Source: JBKECP01 sp047974765 (GTDB lineage: Bacteria; Pseudomonadota; Gammaproteobacteria; Pseudomonadales; Halieaceae). From it: a stretch of 64,000 bases of DNA. How positions within the stretch are numbered: the stretch's first letter is position 1; every line of letters starts with the position of its first letter. The notes below the pieces were generated by a model, which saw only the letters and a program-made list of their open reading frames with translations, had not been told where the DNA came from and ran no database searches. Positions 1 to 8,619 of the stretch are shown here, one piece after another. Made by a program: the position numbers and the translations under genes. The stretch spans positions 60,512 to 124,511 of the forward strand of contig JBKECP010000034.1 in assembly GCA_047974765.1 (NCBI GenBank). The letters are read 5' to 3'.

Positions 1-1
1 A

Positions 2-760
2 GTGTATGTCATGCAATTTGAGCAGTCTCTGCGTGGTCTTAGCGTTGGTGCGCCGGTAGAGTATCGCGGTATTCGAGTGGGTACAGTCACCAATATCATG
101 CAGGAGGAGCTGGCTACTAACCATGGTCATGCTATTGCTGTGTCGGTTATGACTCGCATTGAACCGGGTCGTTTTGGTATGGCTGACAGCGAAAGCTCTT
201 TGAAAGAACTTGACAGCATGATGCGCAGAGGCGTCGCTGAAGCGGGGCTGCGCGGTACTTTACAAACCGGCAGTCTGGTGACGGGGGGGCTTTATGTGTC
301 ACTGGATAATTATCCGGAGGCAGAACTGGCAATGGTGGGCATACACGATGGGTATGATACCTTGCCAACACATTCAACCGGCATCACCCGCCTTAGTCAG
401 CAGGTGTCAGAGCTGCTGGCCAAACTCAATGCGCTGCCATTGGAGCAAACTACAGCCGAGCTCAATCAGGCGCTTCGCAATGCCAGTAATACACTCACAT
501 CCATTGAGCGCCTGGCAAAGGATGACGCGATGACAGGTTTGCCGACAAGGCTGGATGAAACGCTTGTTACTCTGGAGAAAACACTGGCGAGTTATTCTGC
601 TGACTCACAACTTCAGCAGGACATCGACAAAACCTTGAGCGGCCTTGAAACTACATTGCGGGGTATTGATGAGCTGGTGCAGCTGCTTAAAGAGCAGCCC
701 AATGCGCTGGTGTTCCCTATTGACCGTGAATCTGATCTGCAACCGGGAAGTGCCCAATGA
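2..760 (+). CDS. pqiB: Intermembrane lipid-transport protein PqiB, C-terminal part (5' truncated by window edge)
   Basis: This is the C-terminal ~250 residues of an MCE-domain protein of the PqiB family, a periplasm-spanning protein anchored in the inner membrane that helps move lipids between the membranes. The first visible residues, with the motif FEQSLRGLSVGAPVEYRGI, match the start of the last MCE (MlaD-like) domain. A helical tail rich in Leu and Gln follows, as expected for the central channel. The frame is open to the first base, so the real start lies outside the window and the GTG at position 2 is not a start. The stop overlaps the next gene by 4 nt (ATGA), which indicates translational coupling with pqiC. 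Confidence 0.88.
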   Translation: MYVMQFEQSLRGLSVGAPVEYRGIRVGTVTNIMQEELATNHGHAIAVSVMTRIEPGRFGMADSESSLKELDSMMRRGVAEAGLRGTLQTGSLVTGGLYVSLDNYPEAELAMVGIHDGYDTLPTHSTGITRLSQQVSELLAKLNALPLEQTTAELNQALRNASNTLTSIERLAKDDAMTGLPTRLDETLVTLEKTLASYSADSQLQQDIDKTLSGLETTLRGIDELVQLLKEQPNALVFPIDRESDLQPGSAQ

Positions 761-1329
761 ATACAGCGCTAATGTTAAAACATATTTTTAAATGGGTGAT
801 TGTAACGATACTGCCGCTTATTGCGGCCTGTTCAACAACAACGATAATTCCTAAACAGCATGTTTATTTACTGCGGACTTTGCCTGCGGTCAGTGCTGAT
901 ACTGTACTAGCTGATGTAAAGATGGAGCGGGTAAATTTACCGACCTATTTGCAGAAAGATCCATTGGTGCTGATGGTCTCTGAGCGTGAAATTCGCAGTG
1001 CCAACCATCATCGCTGGGGTGAGCCACTGGATCGTGCCATCGGGCGTTATCTGAGGCAGCGTTTGGCAGAGGCACTTGCTGCTGCTCACTATAAGCAGGC
1101 GGTACAGATACAGCTGGTAGTGGATGAGTTGCTTGGCAGCCTTGATGGCCGTGTTCATTTGCGTGGTGGTTTCAAGGTTTATGGGAATAAAGGCGATGTT
1201 GCCGGTGGTCGACTTGAGTTAAATACAAACCAGGAGGGTGAGGGTTATGAGGCATTGGTTGTCGCCCATGAACTGCTGCTGGATCAGGCGGCACAGCAAA
1301 TTGCCAGTGCCATTATACAAGCTGGCTGA
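757..1329 (+). CDS. pqiC: PqiC-like outer-membrane lipoprotein (ABC-type transport auxiliary component)
   Basis: A 190-residue lipoprotein. A short hydrophobic signal ends in the lipobox IAAC with the acylated Cys at residue 25. The remainder fits the PqiC/DUF330 family of auxiliary lipoproteins that partner MCE proteins: a YLLRTLP strand after the Cys, then DRAIGRYLRQRLAEAL. Known PqiC sits in the outer membrane and is thought to dock the PqiB tube. The ATG overlaps the pqiB stop by 4 nt, so it is the last gene of the pqiAB(C) operon. A large perfect inverted repeat follows about 55 nt downstream. Confidence 0.85.
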   Translation: MNTALMLKHIFKWVIVTILPLIAACSTTTIIPKQHVYLLRTLPAVSADTVLADVKMERVNLPTYLQKDPLVLMVSEREIRSANHHRWGEPLDRAIGRYLRQRLAEALAAAHYKQAVQIQLVVDELLGSLDGRVHLRGGFKVYGNKGDVAGGRLELNTNQEGEGYEALVVAHELLLDQAAQQIASAIIQAG

Positions 1330-1383
1330 ATGTCTTTCTGTTTTCCCCGTTTTAATACTCTGATTTGGCAGCTTGCTTTGATT

Positions 1384-1422
1384 GCTATTAGCCAGGTAAT
1401 AATTATTAGCCTGGCTAATAGC
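1384..1422. terminator. Perfect 13-bp inverted repeat between pqiC and marC
   Basis: GCTATTAGCCAGG at 1384-1396 is repeated inverted at 1410-1422. The 13-nt loop itself contains the palindrome TAATAATTATTA. It lies between the convergent ends of pqiC and marC, so a bidirectional terminator is the simplest reading, but there is no T-run on either side. Confidence 0.5.
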
Positions 1423-1472
1423 AGCCCTGTGAGTTTGCGGAGCTATTGGTTTTGTTGAGATAATATTTACTG

Positions 1473-2108
1473 CTAAGCCGCTAGACCTGGCAGTAAAATG
1501 CTGAGACCATTGACCATCATCTGTACGGCGATAGCCAATAAAATCATGCCCATGATGCGTGTTGTAATCACCCGCATGGAAGCGCCAAGTACCTGGCTGA
1601 TCTGTGAGGCAAAAAACAATACAACAAATAGAATCAGCAAAATTACGGCAACAACAGCGCCAAGCTCCAGCAGGCCACGATAACTGGCAGCGTTGCCGGC
1701 GTAGATAATTAATGTTGCTATCGTACCTGGCCCGATAATCATGGGGAAGGTGATCGGATAGAAAGCCAGACTGGATAGCTGTTTCATATGATCCTTCTCC
1801 TGGCCACTGCCGTGATGGGATGTGTCGCTTTTACCATTTAGCATCGACCAGGCAATCTGGGCCAGTACGGCACCGCCGGCAACTCTGAACTGGTCAACAG
1901 TAATACCAAAAAAACTGATGATACTCTGACCTGCCAGTAAAATAACAATCGCCATAATACCTGAGTAAACGGCTATTTTCAGAGCCAGTACCCGTTGCTC
2001 TGTAATGCTAAAGCCTGTTGTCAGACCCAGAAAAACCGGCAGGTTGACGAAGGGGTTCATTACAGCGAAAAAAGCGCCAAATATTTTAATCACTTCAGTT
2101 TCAACCAA
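1473..2108 (-). CDS. MarC family (UPF0056) integral membrane protein
   Basis: 211 residues, very hydrophobic, with about six membrane segments and the MarC-family pattern: FFAVMNPFVNLPVFLGLT near the N-terminus and YPITFPMIIGPGTIATLI in the middle, separated by a short charged cytoplasmic loop (about residues 93-110). MarC proteins are inner-membrane proteins sometimes called NAAT transporters; their substrate is not settled. The gene stands alone, convergent with pqiC, with a long AT-rich region upstream. Confidence 0.85.
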   Translation of the reverse strand: MVETEVIKIFGAFFAVMNPFVNLPVFLGLTTGFSITEQRVLALKIAVYSGIMAIVILLAGQSIISFFGITVDQFRVAGGAVLAQIAWSMLNGKSDTSHHGSGQEKDHMKQLSSLAFYPITFPMIIGPGTIATLIIYAGNAASYRGLLELGAVVAVILLILFVVLFFASQISQVLGASMRVITTRIMGMILLAIAVQMMVNGLSILLPGLAA

Positions 2109-2663
2109 TTCATTATCTCCACTGTCCGGTTGAGCGGGGCTATTCTCTGTTGTTGGAAAAGCGTGCGCAAGTTTTTCCTGATGATGTACTTGTTTCTGTA
2201 TTGATTTATATATGATGGAAAACAGTGGAGCCGTTCTCTGCTTGTCATATTTTTTGTATTTTTGATAGAAAATTGATCAATGTATAAAAATCCTTAATTA
2301 TTATTAAATAATTTTATTTACCTATTTAAGCAGATATAAAAATATGCTTGGTTTTTCTTGTTTTGTTGTTCGCTGGAAATAACCATCTTCTGGATGAAGT
2401 GCCGCTGTTGCGATGCTTATATATTTGCCTATATAACTGTAATTATTGTGACAGATAACTTTTATGTGTTTCTGTACTATTTTGTCTGCTTTGTAGGGGC
2501 TCATCAGCACAAGATCCGGTATTAAAGATAATACTGCAGTGTAAGTGGTTTTCTGAAAATATTGATTTAATCGTGAGATTGTATTTTTCAGTCATTACTT
2601 GAAAGGCCTGTAGATCGAAAACAAGCAAGGTGCTGACAATGATTAATCAGGAGAAATTGAAAT
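2109..2663. other. AT-rich intergenic region between divergent marC and the CTERM-like gene
   Basis: About 555 bp without a convincing gene. The stretch 2210-2330 is strongly AT-rich with runs of TTATTA, and two overlapping short minus-strand frames lack ribosome sites or recognisable content. It must hold the divergent promoters of marC and the gene at 2664; no single promoter stands out. An AGGAG Shine-Dalgarno at 2649-2653 serves the 2664 start. Confidence 0.5.
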
Positions 2664-3575
2664 ATGGAAGCTTATATAAAGGGGAAATTTTTTATAAAAA
2701 CCGGTGTATTTGTTGTATTTTTATTTGTGAGTATGCTAACTAATGCAGCAAATGTATTGGTTGCGACAACACAGGAAACAAGGGGAGATGGCATTGGCAT
2801 CATAAATAATGTCTATGATTTGTTTGTAGCTGTTCCCGGTAATGTGGTTACAGATGGACGGGGCATTCTTGGTCAGGCCAGTTTAGTAACGACAACTCCT
2901 GATTTCAGTGGCTATGATGTGGTTGTAGTGGTGGCAGTTCATTATGGTCTGGAGGCAGATGAAGAAGCGGCGCTAATCAGTGCTATCAACAACCGTTCTT
3001 CAGGAGTTTTTGCGTTGACCCTGGATGGTTGTTGTGGCGATGGTGGTGGGGGTGGACCAACGGGAACATACAATGGTGATACAACTGTAAGAATCCTGAA
3101 TGCAGTTATGTCACCTTCGCCCAGTTCGGCAGTGGCTCTTGGAAATCATGGTTTTTATCCGATGACATTCTCATTATCAGCAGATTCTCCCTATGCCTAT
3201 AGTTTCAGCGGTTTGCCGAGTTTGGAAGGTGGTGCTTATAAAACAGTAGAAAACCTTCCTCAGGAAAATATCCTTTACTATGACTCATTAAATCAGGCAT
3301 CAGGTGTTTTTCTTCCGGAAACTGATACCCGTGGTGCGTGTGTATTTTCGCTGCTGGATGCCTCGTTGTTTAGCAATGACTTTTTGGCTGCCAATGCTGA
3401 ATTTGCCCAGGTTGTTGGAGATGCAACTCTTGACCCTGAGGGTTCCTGTTATCGTGATAAGTCTGGCTTGATACCCTCAGTAACGCCCCAGACTGTGCCG
3501 GTTATGCCGTGGTATACAGCGGTATTGATGCTTGTATTAATACCTGGACTTGTATCGATATATCGACGATTCTGA
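2664..3575 (+). CDS. Secreted protein with IPTL-CTERM-like C-terminal sorting signal
   Basis: 303 residues. A signal peptide covers about residues 1-28 (hydrophobic run ending TNAA). The start has AGGAG 10 nt upstream. The body, NVLVATTQETRGDG then SGYDVVVVVAVHYG, suggests an alternating beta/alpha fold, and a Cys-Cys plus poly-Gly loop lies near residues 125-133. I do not recognise the family. The tail (residues 278-303) has the three-part form of exosortase/archaeosortase sorting signals: a VPVMPWY motif, a hydrophobic helix and a final Arg-Arg. It resembles the IPTL-CTERM class handled by exosortase H. No exosortase gene lies nearby, as is usual for scattered substrates. An inverted repeat follows the stop. 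Confidence 0.65.
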   Translation: MEAYIKGKFFIKTGVFVVFLFVSMLTNAANVLVATTQETRGDGIGIINNVYDLFVAVPGNVVTDGRGILGQASLVTTTPDFSGYDVVVVVAVHYGLEADEEAALISAINNRSSGVFALTLDGCCGDGGGGGPTGTYNGDTTVRILNAVMSPSPSSAVALGNHGFYPMTFSLSADSPYAYSFSGLPSLEGGAYKTVENLPQENILYYDSLNQASGVFLPETDTRGACVFSLLDASLFSNDFLAANAEFAQVVGDATLDPEGSCYRDKSGLIPSVTPQTVPVMPWYTAVLMLVLIPGLVSIYRRF

Positions 3576-3585
3576 ACTATTCCTG

Positions 3586-3614
3586 TTGAGCGAACCTGAC
3601 CGGGCGTTCGCTCA
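3586..3614 (+). terminator. Hairpin after the CTERM-like gene
   Basis: TTGAGCGAAC (3586-3595) and its exact complement (3605-3614) enclose a 9-nt loop, 10 nt after the stop codon. Only a weak T-rich tail follows, so termination is likely but not certain. Confidence 0.5.
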
Positions 3615-3767
3615 AGCCTTTACGTTCAGTCTCTAAAAGACGCTTCTGTTGATTATATTGATCTGGCAATCAATACAGGGCGGTTTAACAATATAAATAT
3701 TTGCAATAACTAACTAAATATAGCTAAAGTAACGCCCCATAATATGAAACGGGGAGTGCCAGCCCGG

Positions 3768-4850
3768 ATGCTGGACAAAAAAACAGCTGATGCAACGCAT
3801 CGAAATACTATCTACGGCACTGCGGGAATAACCGGGCATACCTCTAATCTGGTGACACTATTAAGTAGCGCCAATATCAGCTTGTTGTTGTCATCACCGG
3901 CTGCAAATAGTTTCTATCTGATATGCAGTCGTGCTGGCGAGCTTGTTCAATGCTCTCTTGGTATCGACCAGCCCCGGGCCGTAGCAGCAGCCAATGGACG
4001 AATTGCTCTCGCTGCGGGCAATGAAATATACGAGCTTTTCAGCGTGCCTGCCGCACTGGCTATGCTTGATCCATCAGGTGGCTACGATGCCTGTTTTATA
4101 ACGCATAAAAGGCATATTACCGGCCGGATGGGCATACAGGACATGGCTTGGTGCCAGAATGAACTTTGGCTGGCCAGCAGTCGTTATTCCTGCCTGGCGA
4201 CGCTCGATTCGCAATACAGTTTTGCCCCGCGATGGCTGCCACCTTTTATCACTCAGTTTATCGAAGGTGATCGTTGTCATCTTAGTGGTCTGGCCGTGCG
4301 CGATGGGGTGCCACGTTATGCCACGGCACTGGCAGAAAGTGATCATGTAATGGTCTGGGATCAACATCGGACTGACGGTGGTGTGCTGGTGGATATTGCT
4401 ACAGGTCGTTGTATTGTGCGCAACTTGTGTATGCCTTTCTCACCGCGTTGGCACGCGGGTGAATTGTGGGTGCTTGAAGCCGGCAAGGGAGCATTGCTTC
4501 GGGTTGATAGTGGCAGTGGCCACTTCCATGAAATCATTCGCCTGCCTGGTTTTGCGCGGGGCCTGGCTTTTTTTGGCCACCTGGCTTTTATCGGTTTATC
4601 ACAATTGCCTGCTGATTATAGTCTTACAGACTTGCCTGTTACTGCTGATGGAGGGTCGCTGATGAATGGTATTGCCGTTGTCAATGTTGAATTGAAACGG
4701 CTGGTGGCACTATTGCGCTTTGGTCCGGAGCTGGTGGATGTGTCGGCATTGGAATTGATAGATAATGTGCGCTGCCCCTATCTGGCCGTACCGCAGGAAC
4801 ATCCTGAACTGCATGCACAGGCATTGAACCTGCCCAGGTGTGTTTTGTAG
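3768..4850 (+). CDS. TIGR03032 family protein of unknown function
   Basis: 360 residues from the chosen start. It matches what I know of the TIGR03032 family: repeated beta-propeller-like segments with the signatures ELWLASSRYSCLATLD and RWLPPFI, and GVPRYATALAESD further on. Function is unknown in the family; members sometimes occur near peptide or polysaccharide export genes, which is not the case here. An in-frame ATG at 3744 has no ribosome site, while the ATG at 3768 has GGGGAG 11 nt upstream, so I prefer 3768. There is no signal peptide, so a cytoplasmic location is expected. It converges with the DnaJ-like gene, 9 bp away. Confidence 0.75.
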   Translation: MLDKKTADATHRNTIYGTAGITGHTSNLVTLLSSANISLLLSSPAANSFYLICSRAGELVQCSLGIDQPRAVAAANGRIALAAGNEIYELFSVPAALAMLDPSGGYDACFITHKRHITGRMGIQDMAWCQNELWLASSRYSCLATLDSQYSFAPRWLPPFITQFIEGDRCHLSGLAVRDGVPRYATALAESDHVMVWDQHRTDGGVLVDIATGRCIVRNLCMPFSPRWHAGELWVLEAGKGALLRVDSGSGHFHEIIRLPGFARGLAFFGHLAFIGLSQLPADYSLTDLPVTADGGSLMNGIAVVNVELKRLVALLRFGPELVDVSALELIDNVRCPYLAVPQEHPELHAQALNLPRCVL

Positions 4851-4859
4851 TGTTTAGCG

Positions 4860-5579
4860 TCAGTTCAGCAGAAAATCCTTGGCCGCATTGATTTTGGCTG
4901 CCAGATAGTCACTGCCGCCACGATCCGGGTGCAATTTTTGCATCAGCAGACGATGGGCGTTGATGATCTCATCTTCAGTGGGGTTGCCTGTAAGGCCGAG
5001 AACAGCCAGTGCTTCCTGTCGGTTCATGCCACTGCGGGTATTGGCATTTGCATTTTGCCGACTCTTCTCATCGAGCGGTTCATCGGGAAAACGCTGATTG
5101 AGATAGGCCTGTAATAACTGGAGAGAATCATCGTCATTGTGCTGGCAATATTGCATCAAAGCCCATAATTGGGGGCGATCCATTTCAGCCAGGTGCCAAT
5201 CCTTGAATGGGCCATTGATTACAGTGCCACTGAGTTTGCCATTGTTATGGTCCAGCTGCATGCGCAGCAGATGTGTTTCCACCGTGGAATGCTGAGAGCT
5301 AGCTGTATCGCTGGAACCATTTTTGAGGGCAGATCGGGCTGATAGCAAGTGAGTCGCCAAGGGCGCCAGTTGCCGTAATATAACCAGCAAAGCAGCAAAA
5401 GCGGCTCCTATCCAGTGCATTCTGCCTGTCAGGGTTAAAATGGCCACAACCACCACCAGTATAGTCAGGCCAAGTTTGATGTACTCGGCACGGTGCTTGT
5501 GTGGCGGCATACGGTTTATGCGCTGAAACAGAATATAAATAAAGGCCCCTATGGCCAGAACCAGAATGAGACGGGACAC
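4860..5579 (-). CDS. Membrane-anchored J-domain (DnaJ-like) protein
   Basis: 239 residues. Two N-terminal hydrophobic segments (about 3-17 and 34-70) anchor it in the inner membrane. The C-terminal ~55 residues form a J domain with the essential His-Pro-Asp at 217-219 (LHPDRGGSD), preceded by EALAVLGLTGNPTEDEI. J domains recruit and activate Hsp70 (DnaK). The membrane-anchor-plus-terminal-J layout is like Tim14/Pam18 rather than DnaJ itself. It starts 2 nt after the stop of the VWA gene, so the two are almost certainly co-transcribed. Confidence 0.8.
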   Translation of the reverse strand: MSRLILVLAIGAFIYILFQRINRMPPHKHRAEYIKLGLTILVVVVAILTLTGRMHWIGAAFAALLVILRQLAPLATHLLSARSALKNGSSDTASSQHSTVETHLLRMQLDHNNGKLSGTVINGPFKDWHLAEMDRPQLWALMQYCQHNDDDSLQLLQAYLNQRFPDEPLDEKSRQNANANTRSGMNRQEALAVLGLTGNPTEDEIINAHRLLMQKLHPDRGGSDYLAAKINAAKDFLLN

Positions 5580-5581
5580 GG

Positions 5582-6271
5582 TTATCCTCTGGGTTTGATC
5601 TGCTGAAGTAGCAGTTTAGCACTCTCGGATAAATTACTCTCCAGCGCCATCAGCCCGCCACTGACATAGTGTGCTACCGCGTTCAGCAGCTCTGCCAGTC
5701 GCTTGGCGCTGTCACTGTCAAAGCGGGCCCAGGCACCGCCGGAGAGTTTGGCCATACTTTGAAAGCAGCTTTCGGGTGCCGGTAGATGCCCTTCCTGAAA
5801 TAGAAATAGTGGCAGTCGCAGCAGGCCGCACTCGCCTGCCAGCTGACACAGCGTATCGGGGTTTTCCTCCAGGGCGTCGCCAATAAATACTACAGCCTTC
5901 ACCGGTTGTTGTTTGTGTTCGGCCAGGACGTGGCGCAGCAGACGGGCAATCTGGGTGTGGCCGCCCTCACAGCTAACCTGTGCCATTTGTGAAGCCAGTG
6001 CCTGCGTATCGTTTAGCCATTGACTGTTAAAAAAATCCCGAAAACCCCGGTAATAGCAGAGTTGGACCTGTAAAGCAGCAGGATTATGAGCGGCCAGAAA
6101 CATCCCCTGCTGTAAATGGCAGGCACGATCCCAGGTGGCTTGGCGGCTGGCTGTGGCGTCAATGGCAAAAATCAGGCGGGCTTGTCGTCGGGTCATCTCG
6201 GTGATGGCCCGGCTGGTGCCGAGGAAACGGGCAATATCCGTAGAGTCTGCACGCAAGGGCGATCGAGCCAT
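5582..6271 (-). CDS. VWA domain-containing protein
   Basis: 229 residues. A metal-ion-dependent adhesion-site motif DATAS (residues 38-42) follows a hydrophobic beta strand (LIFAI), and later strands (KAVVFIGDALEE, LRLPLFLFQEGH) complete a von Willebrand A-type Rossmann fold. No signal peptide is seen, so it should be cytoplasmic. Such VWA proteins often work with AAA ATPases or as assembly factors, but none lies here. It is tightly linked to the downstream J-domain gene, suggesting a shared chaperone-like job. Function unknown. Confidence 0.75.
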   Translation of the reverse strand: MARSPLRADSTDIARFLGTSRAITEMTRRQARLIFAIDATASRQATWDRACHLQQGMFLAAHNPAALQVQLCYYRGFRDFFNSQWLNDTQALASQMAQVSCEGGHTQIARLLRHVLAEHKQQPVKAVVFIGDALEENPDTLCQLAGECGLLRLPLFLFQEGHLPAPESCFQSMAKLSGGAWARFDSDSAKRLAELLNAVAHYVSGGLMALESNLSESAKLLLQQIKPRG

Positions 6272-6284
6272 AAACGGCCTCAGT

Positions 6285-6476
6285 TCAGCAGTGGTTATTG
6301 GCGCCCATTGTAGCCAGTTCTGTACGTTTATGCTGTCGGTTTAATAGTTCAGCCAGAGCCAGCCGTCGTTGGTATTCGCTGGTTGTTTCGTTGTTGATGT
6401 CGCGCTGATGAACCAGTCGCCAGAGTTTGCGACTGCACAGTTCCTGAGCATTGAAAGCAGTCTTTCTGGTAGACAT
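6285..6476 (-). CDS. Small conserved-looking hypothetical protein (63 aa)
   Basis: Starts ATG at 6476 with GGAG 8-9 nt upstream. The 63-residue product begins MSTRKTAFNAQELCSRKLW and is charged and helical throughout, without membrane segments. The frame is open further upstream to 6734 but that part overlaps rsmE and has no ribosome site. It lies 13 nt before the VWA gene in the same direction, so it may be the first gene of the VWA-DnaJ operon. I do not recognise the family. Confidence 0.5.
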   Translation of the reverse strand: MSTRKTAFNAQELCSRKLWRLVHQRDINNETTSEYQRRLALAELLNRQHKRTELATMGANNHC

Positions 6477-6561
6477 GCCGTTTTCTCCGTTGCTTGTAAT
6501 AAATGCGTGGTGGCAACAATGGTGGCAGCAGCAGATGACAGTATTGTGAAAATGGCAGGAC

Positions 6562-7284
6562 TCAGGCAGAAGTTGACAGTAATCTGCCCAAACTAGCTGT
6601 AAAGGCGTTTTCAACCCGCAGGATGCGCGTTCCGAGAGATACCGGCTCAAAACCGGCTGTGAGCAGTTTGTCCACTTCATAGGGGATAAAGCCCCCTTCC
6701 GGGCCAATGGCAAGCAGAGTGTCACTTTTGTCATTTGATGCCAGCAGCTTGTCTGCCGGTCCGGGATGTGCCAACAGACAGCGTTTGCCGGATGCCAGTG
6801 CCGGTAGCCGGTCCTCTATAAAAGGTTTGAAGCGTGATTCGAGATGCAACTGCGGCAGATAGGTATCACGACCCTGCTCCAGACCCTGTAGAAAAAATTC
6901 CCGCACACTCTCAGGCCGTAGCACTGGTGTTTGCCAGTAGCTCTTTTCCACCCGTGCACTGTTGATCAGGTAGAGCTGCTTGACGCCAAATTCAGCTGTG
7001 GCATGTAAAATACGACGCAGCATCTTGGGTCGGGGCAGGGCGAGTACTACCGTCACCGGCAGGGCTGGCGGCGGCGGAGTGTTGAGCTGGAAACTGACTT
7101 CAGCACTGTTATTGTCGAGCTGCTCCAGCTGGCCGGTACCAATCAGCCCGTTTATCTGGCCAACACGCAATGTGTCACCCACTTGTGCACGATGAACCTC
7201 ATGCAAATATTGCAGGCGACGATCCGTTAGCCGCAGGCGTTTGGGGGTAATCAGGTCGGCCTGTGAAAATAGCAGCAGGTTCAT
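6562..7284 (-). CDS. rsmE: 16S rRNA (uracil-1498-N3)-methyltransferase RsmE
   Basis: 240 residues, normal for RsmE. The SPOUT-fold knot signatures are present: AIGPEGGF (about 192-199) and LGTRILRVENA (about 218-228), which bind S-adenosylmethionine. The N-terminal PUA-like domain contains HVLR-type sequence (YLHEVHRAQVGD). The enzyme methylates N3 of U1498 in helix 44 of 16S rRNA in assembled 30S subunits. It follows rimO in the same direction with a 9-nt gap, so the two ribosome-modifying enzymes probably share a transcript. Confidence 0.95.
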   Translation of the reverse strand: MNLLLFSQADLITPKRLRLTDRRLQYLHEVHRAQVGDTLRVGQINGLIGTGQLEQLDNNSAEVSFQLNTPPPPALPVTVVLALPRPKMLRRILHATAEFGVKQLYLINSARVEKSYWQTPVLRPESVREFFLQGLEQGRDTYLPQLHLESRFKPFIEDRLPALASGKRCLLAHPGPADKLLASNDKSDTLLAIGPEGGFIPYEVDKLLTAGFEPVSLGTRILRVENAFTASLGRLLSTSA

Positions 7285-7293
7285 GTGCGTTAA

Positions 7294-8619
7294 TCAACCG
7301 GCCCAGAGGTCATACTCGCTGGCTGTATTGACCTCAGCCTCGACAAAATCACCGGGCTGCAAATTGGTGATGCCGTCAAGAAAAACCTTGCCGTCGATTT
7401 CCGGGGCATCGGCAGCACTGCGGCCAATGGCACCTTCTTTATCAACTGAGTCAATGAGTATCTCTATCGTGCGACCCACTTTGGCCTGTAGTTTGCTGGC
7501 GCTGATTTGCTGCTGGCGGGCCATAAAGCGTTGCCAGCGTTCTTCCTTGATCTGTGTCGGCACCTGGTCGGGCAGTGCATTGGCCGCAGCACCCTTGACC
7601 GGGGAATACTGAAAGCAGCCAACACGATCGAGCTGGGCTTCGTCGAGAAAGTCCAGCAATATCTCGAAATCCTCATCGGTTTCGCCGGGAAAGCCCACGA
7701 TAAAGGTACTGCGCAGGGTGATGTCAGGACAGATATTGCGCCACCGGCGAATGCGCTCCAGTGATTTTTCTGTTGCAGCCGGGCGCTTCATGCGTTTGAG
7801 TACATCCGGGCTGCCATGCTGGAAGGGAATATCCAGGTAAGGAAGGATTTTACCCTCGGCCATTAGTGGGATAATGTTGTCGACGTGGGGGTAGGGGTAG
7901 ACATAGTGTAGCCGCACCCATATGCCAAACTCGCCGAGCGCTTCGCAAAGCTCCTGCATACGTGTTTTTATAGGCCGCCCGTTCCAGAAGCCGGTGCGGT
8001 ATTTCAGATCCACACCGTAGGCACTGGTGTCCTGGGAGATGACCAGCAGCTCGCGCACGCCCGCCTTTACCAGACCCTCGGCCTCATTCATTACCTCGCC
8101 AATAGGGCGACTGAGGAGGTCACCACGCATGTCGGGAATAATGCAAAAGCTACAGCGGTGATTACAGCCCTCAGAGATTTTCAGATAGGCGTAGTGGCGT
8201 GGTGTCAGTTTGATGCCTTGAGGTGGTACCAGGTCAATATAGGGGTCGTGCATGGGTGTATGGGGCACATACTGATGAACTGCACCGACTACTTCTTCAT
8301 AGGCGGCGGGGCCTGTTACACTCAGTACTTTCGGATGCAATGTACGAATGGTGGCGGCATCGTCACCCTTGCCCATGCAGCCGGTAACGATCACCTTGCC
8401 ATTTTCGCTGATGGCCTCGCCAATGGCATCCAGGGATTCCTGCTTGGCGCTGTCAATAAAGCCGCAGGTGTTGACCACTACAATCTCCGCCCCCTCGTAG
8501 GTGGGTACGATATCGTAGCCGTCGAGCTTGAGCTGGGTAAGGATACGCTCGGAATCCACCAGCGCCTTGGGGCAGCCGAGGCTGACAAAGCCAACAGCTT
8601 TTTTGTTTTGATCATTCAT
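7294..8619 (-). CDS. rimO: Ribosomal protein S12 methylthiotransferase RimO
   Basis: 441 residues. The N-terminal UPF0004 domain has its three cluster cysteines (C16, C52, C81); the radical-SAM domain has GCNHRCSFC (C152, C156, C159); a TRAM domain forms the C-terminus. This layout is MiaB/RimO, and the lead-in VGFVSLGCPKALVDSE plus CIIPDMRGDLLSRP are the RimO forms. The enzyme adds a methylthio group to Asp88 of ribosomal protein S12. It heads a rimO-rsmE pair. Confidence 0.96.
   Translation of the reverse strand: MNDQNKKAVGFVSLGCPKALVDSERILTQLKLDGYDIVPTYEGAEIVVVNTCGFIDSAKQESLDAIGEAISENGKVIVTGCMGKGDDAATIRTLHPKVLSVTGPAAYEEVVGAVHQYVPHTPMHDPYIDLVPPQGIKLTPRHYAYLKISEGCNHRCSFCIIPDMRGDLLSRPIGEVMNEAEGLVKAGVRELLVISQDTSAYGVDLKYRTGFWNGRPIKTRMQELCEALGEFGIWVRLHYVYPYPHVDNIIPLMAEGKILPYLDIPFQHGSPDVLKRMKRPAATEKSLERIRRWRNICPDITLRSTFIVGFPGETDEDFEILLDFLDEAQLDRVGCFQYSPVKGAAANALPDQVPTQIKEERWQRFMARQQQISASKLQAKVGRTIEILIDSVDKEGAIGRSAADAPEIDGKVFLDGITNLQPGDFVEAEVNTASEYDLWAG

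Noticed and set aside
2322..2628. Two overlapping 61-62-codon minus-strand frames upstream of the CTERM-like gene
   Set aside because: AT-rich chance frames without ribosome sites.
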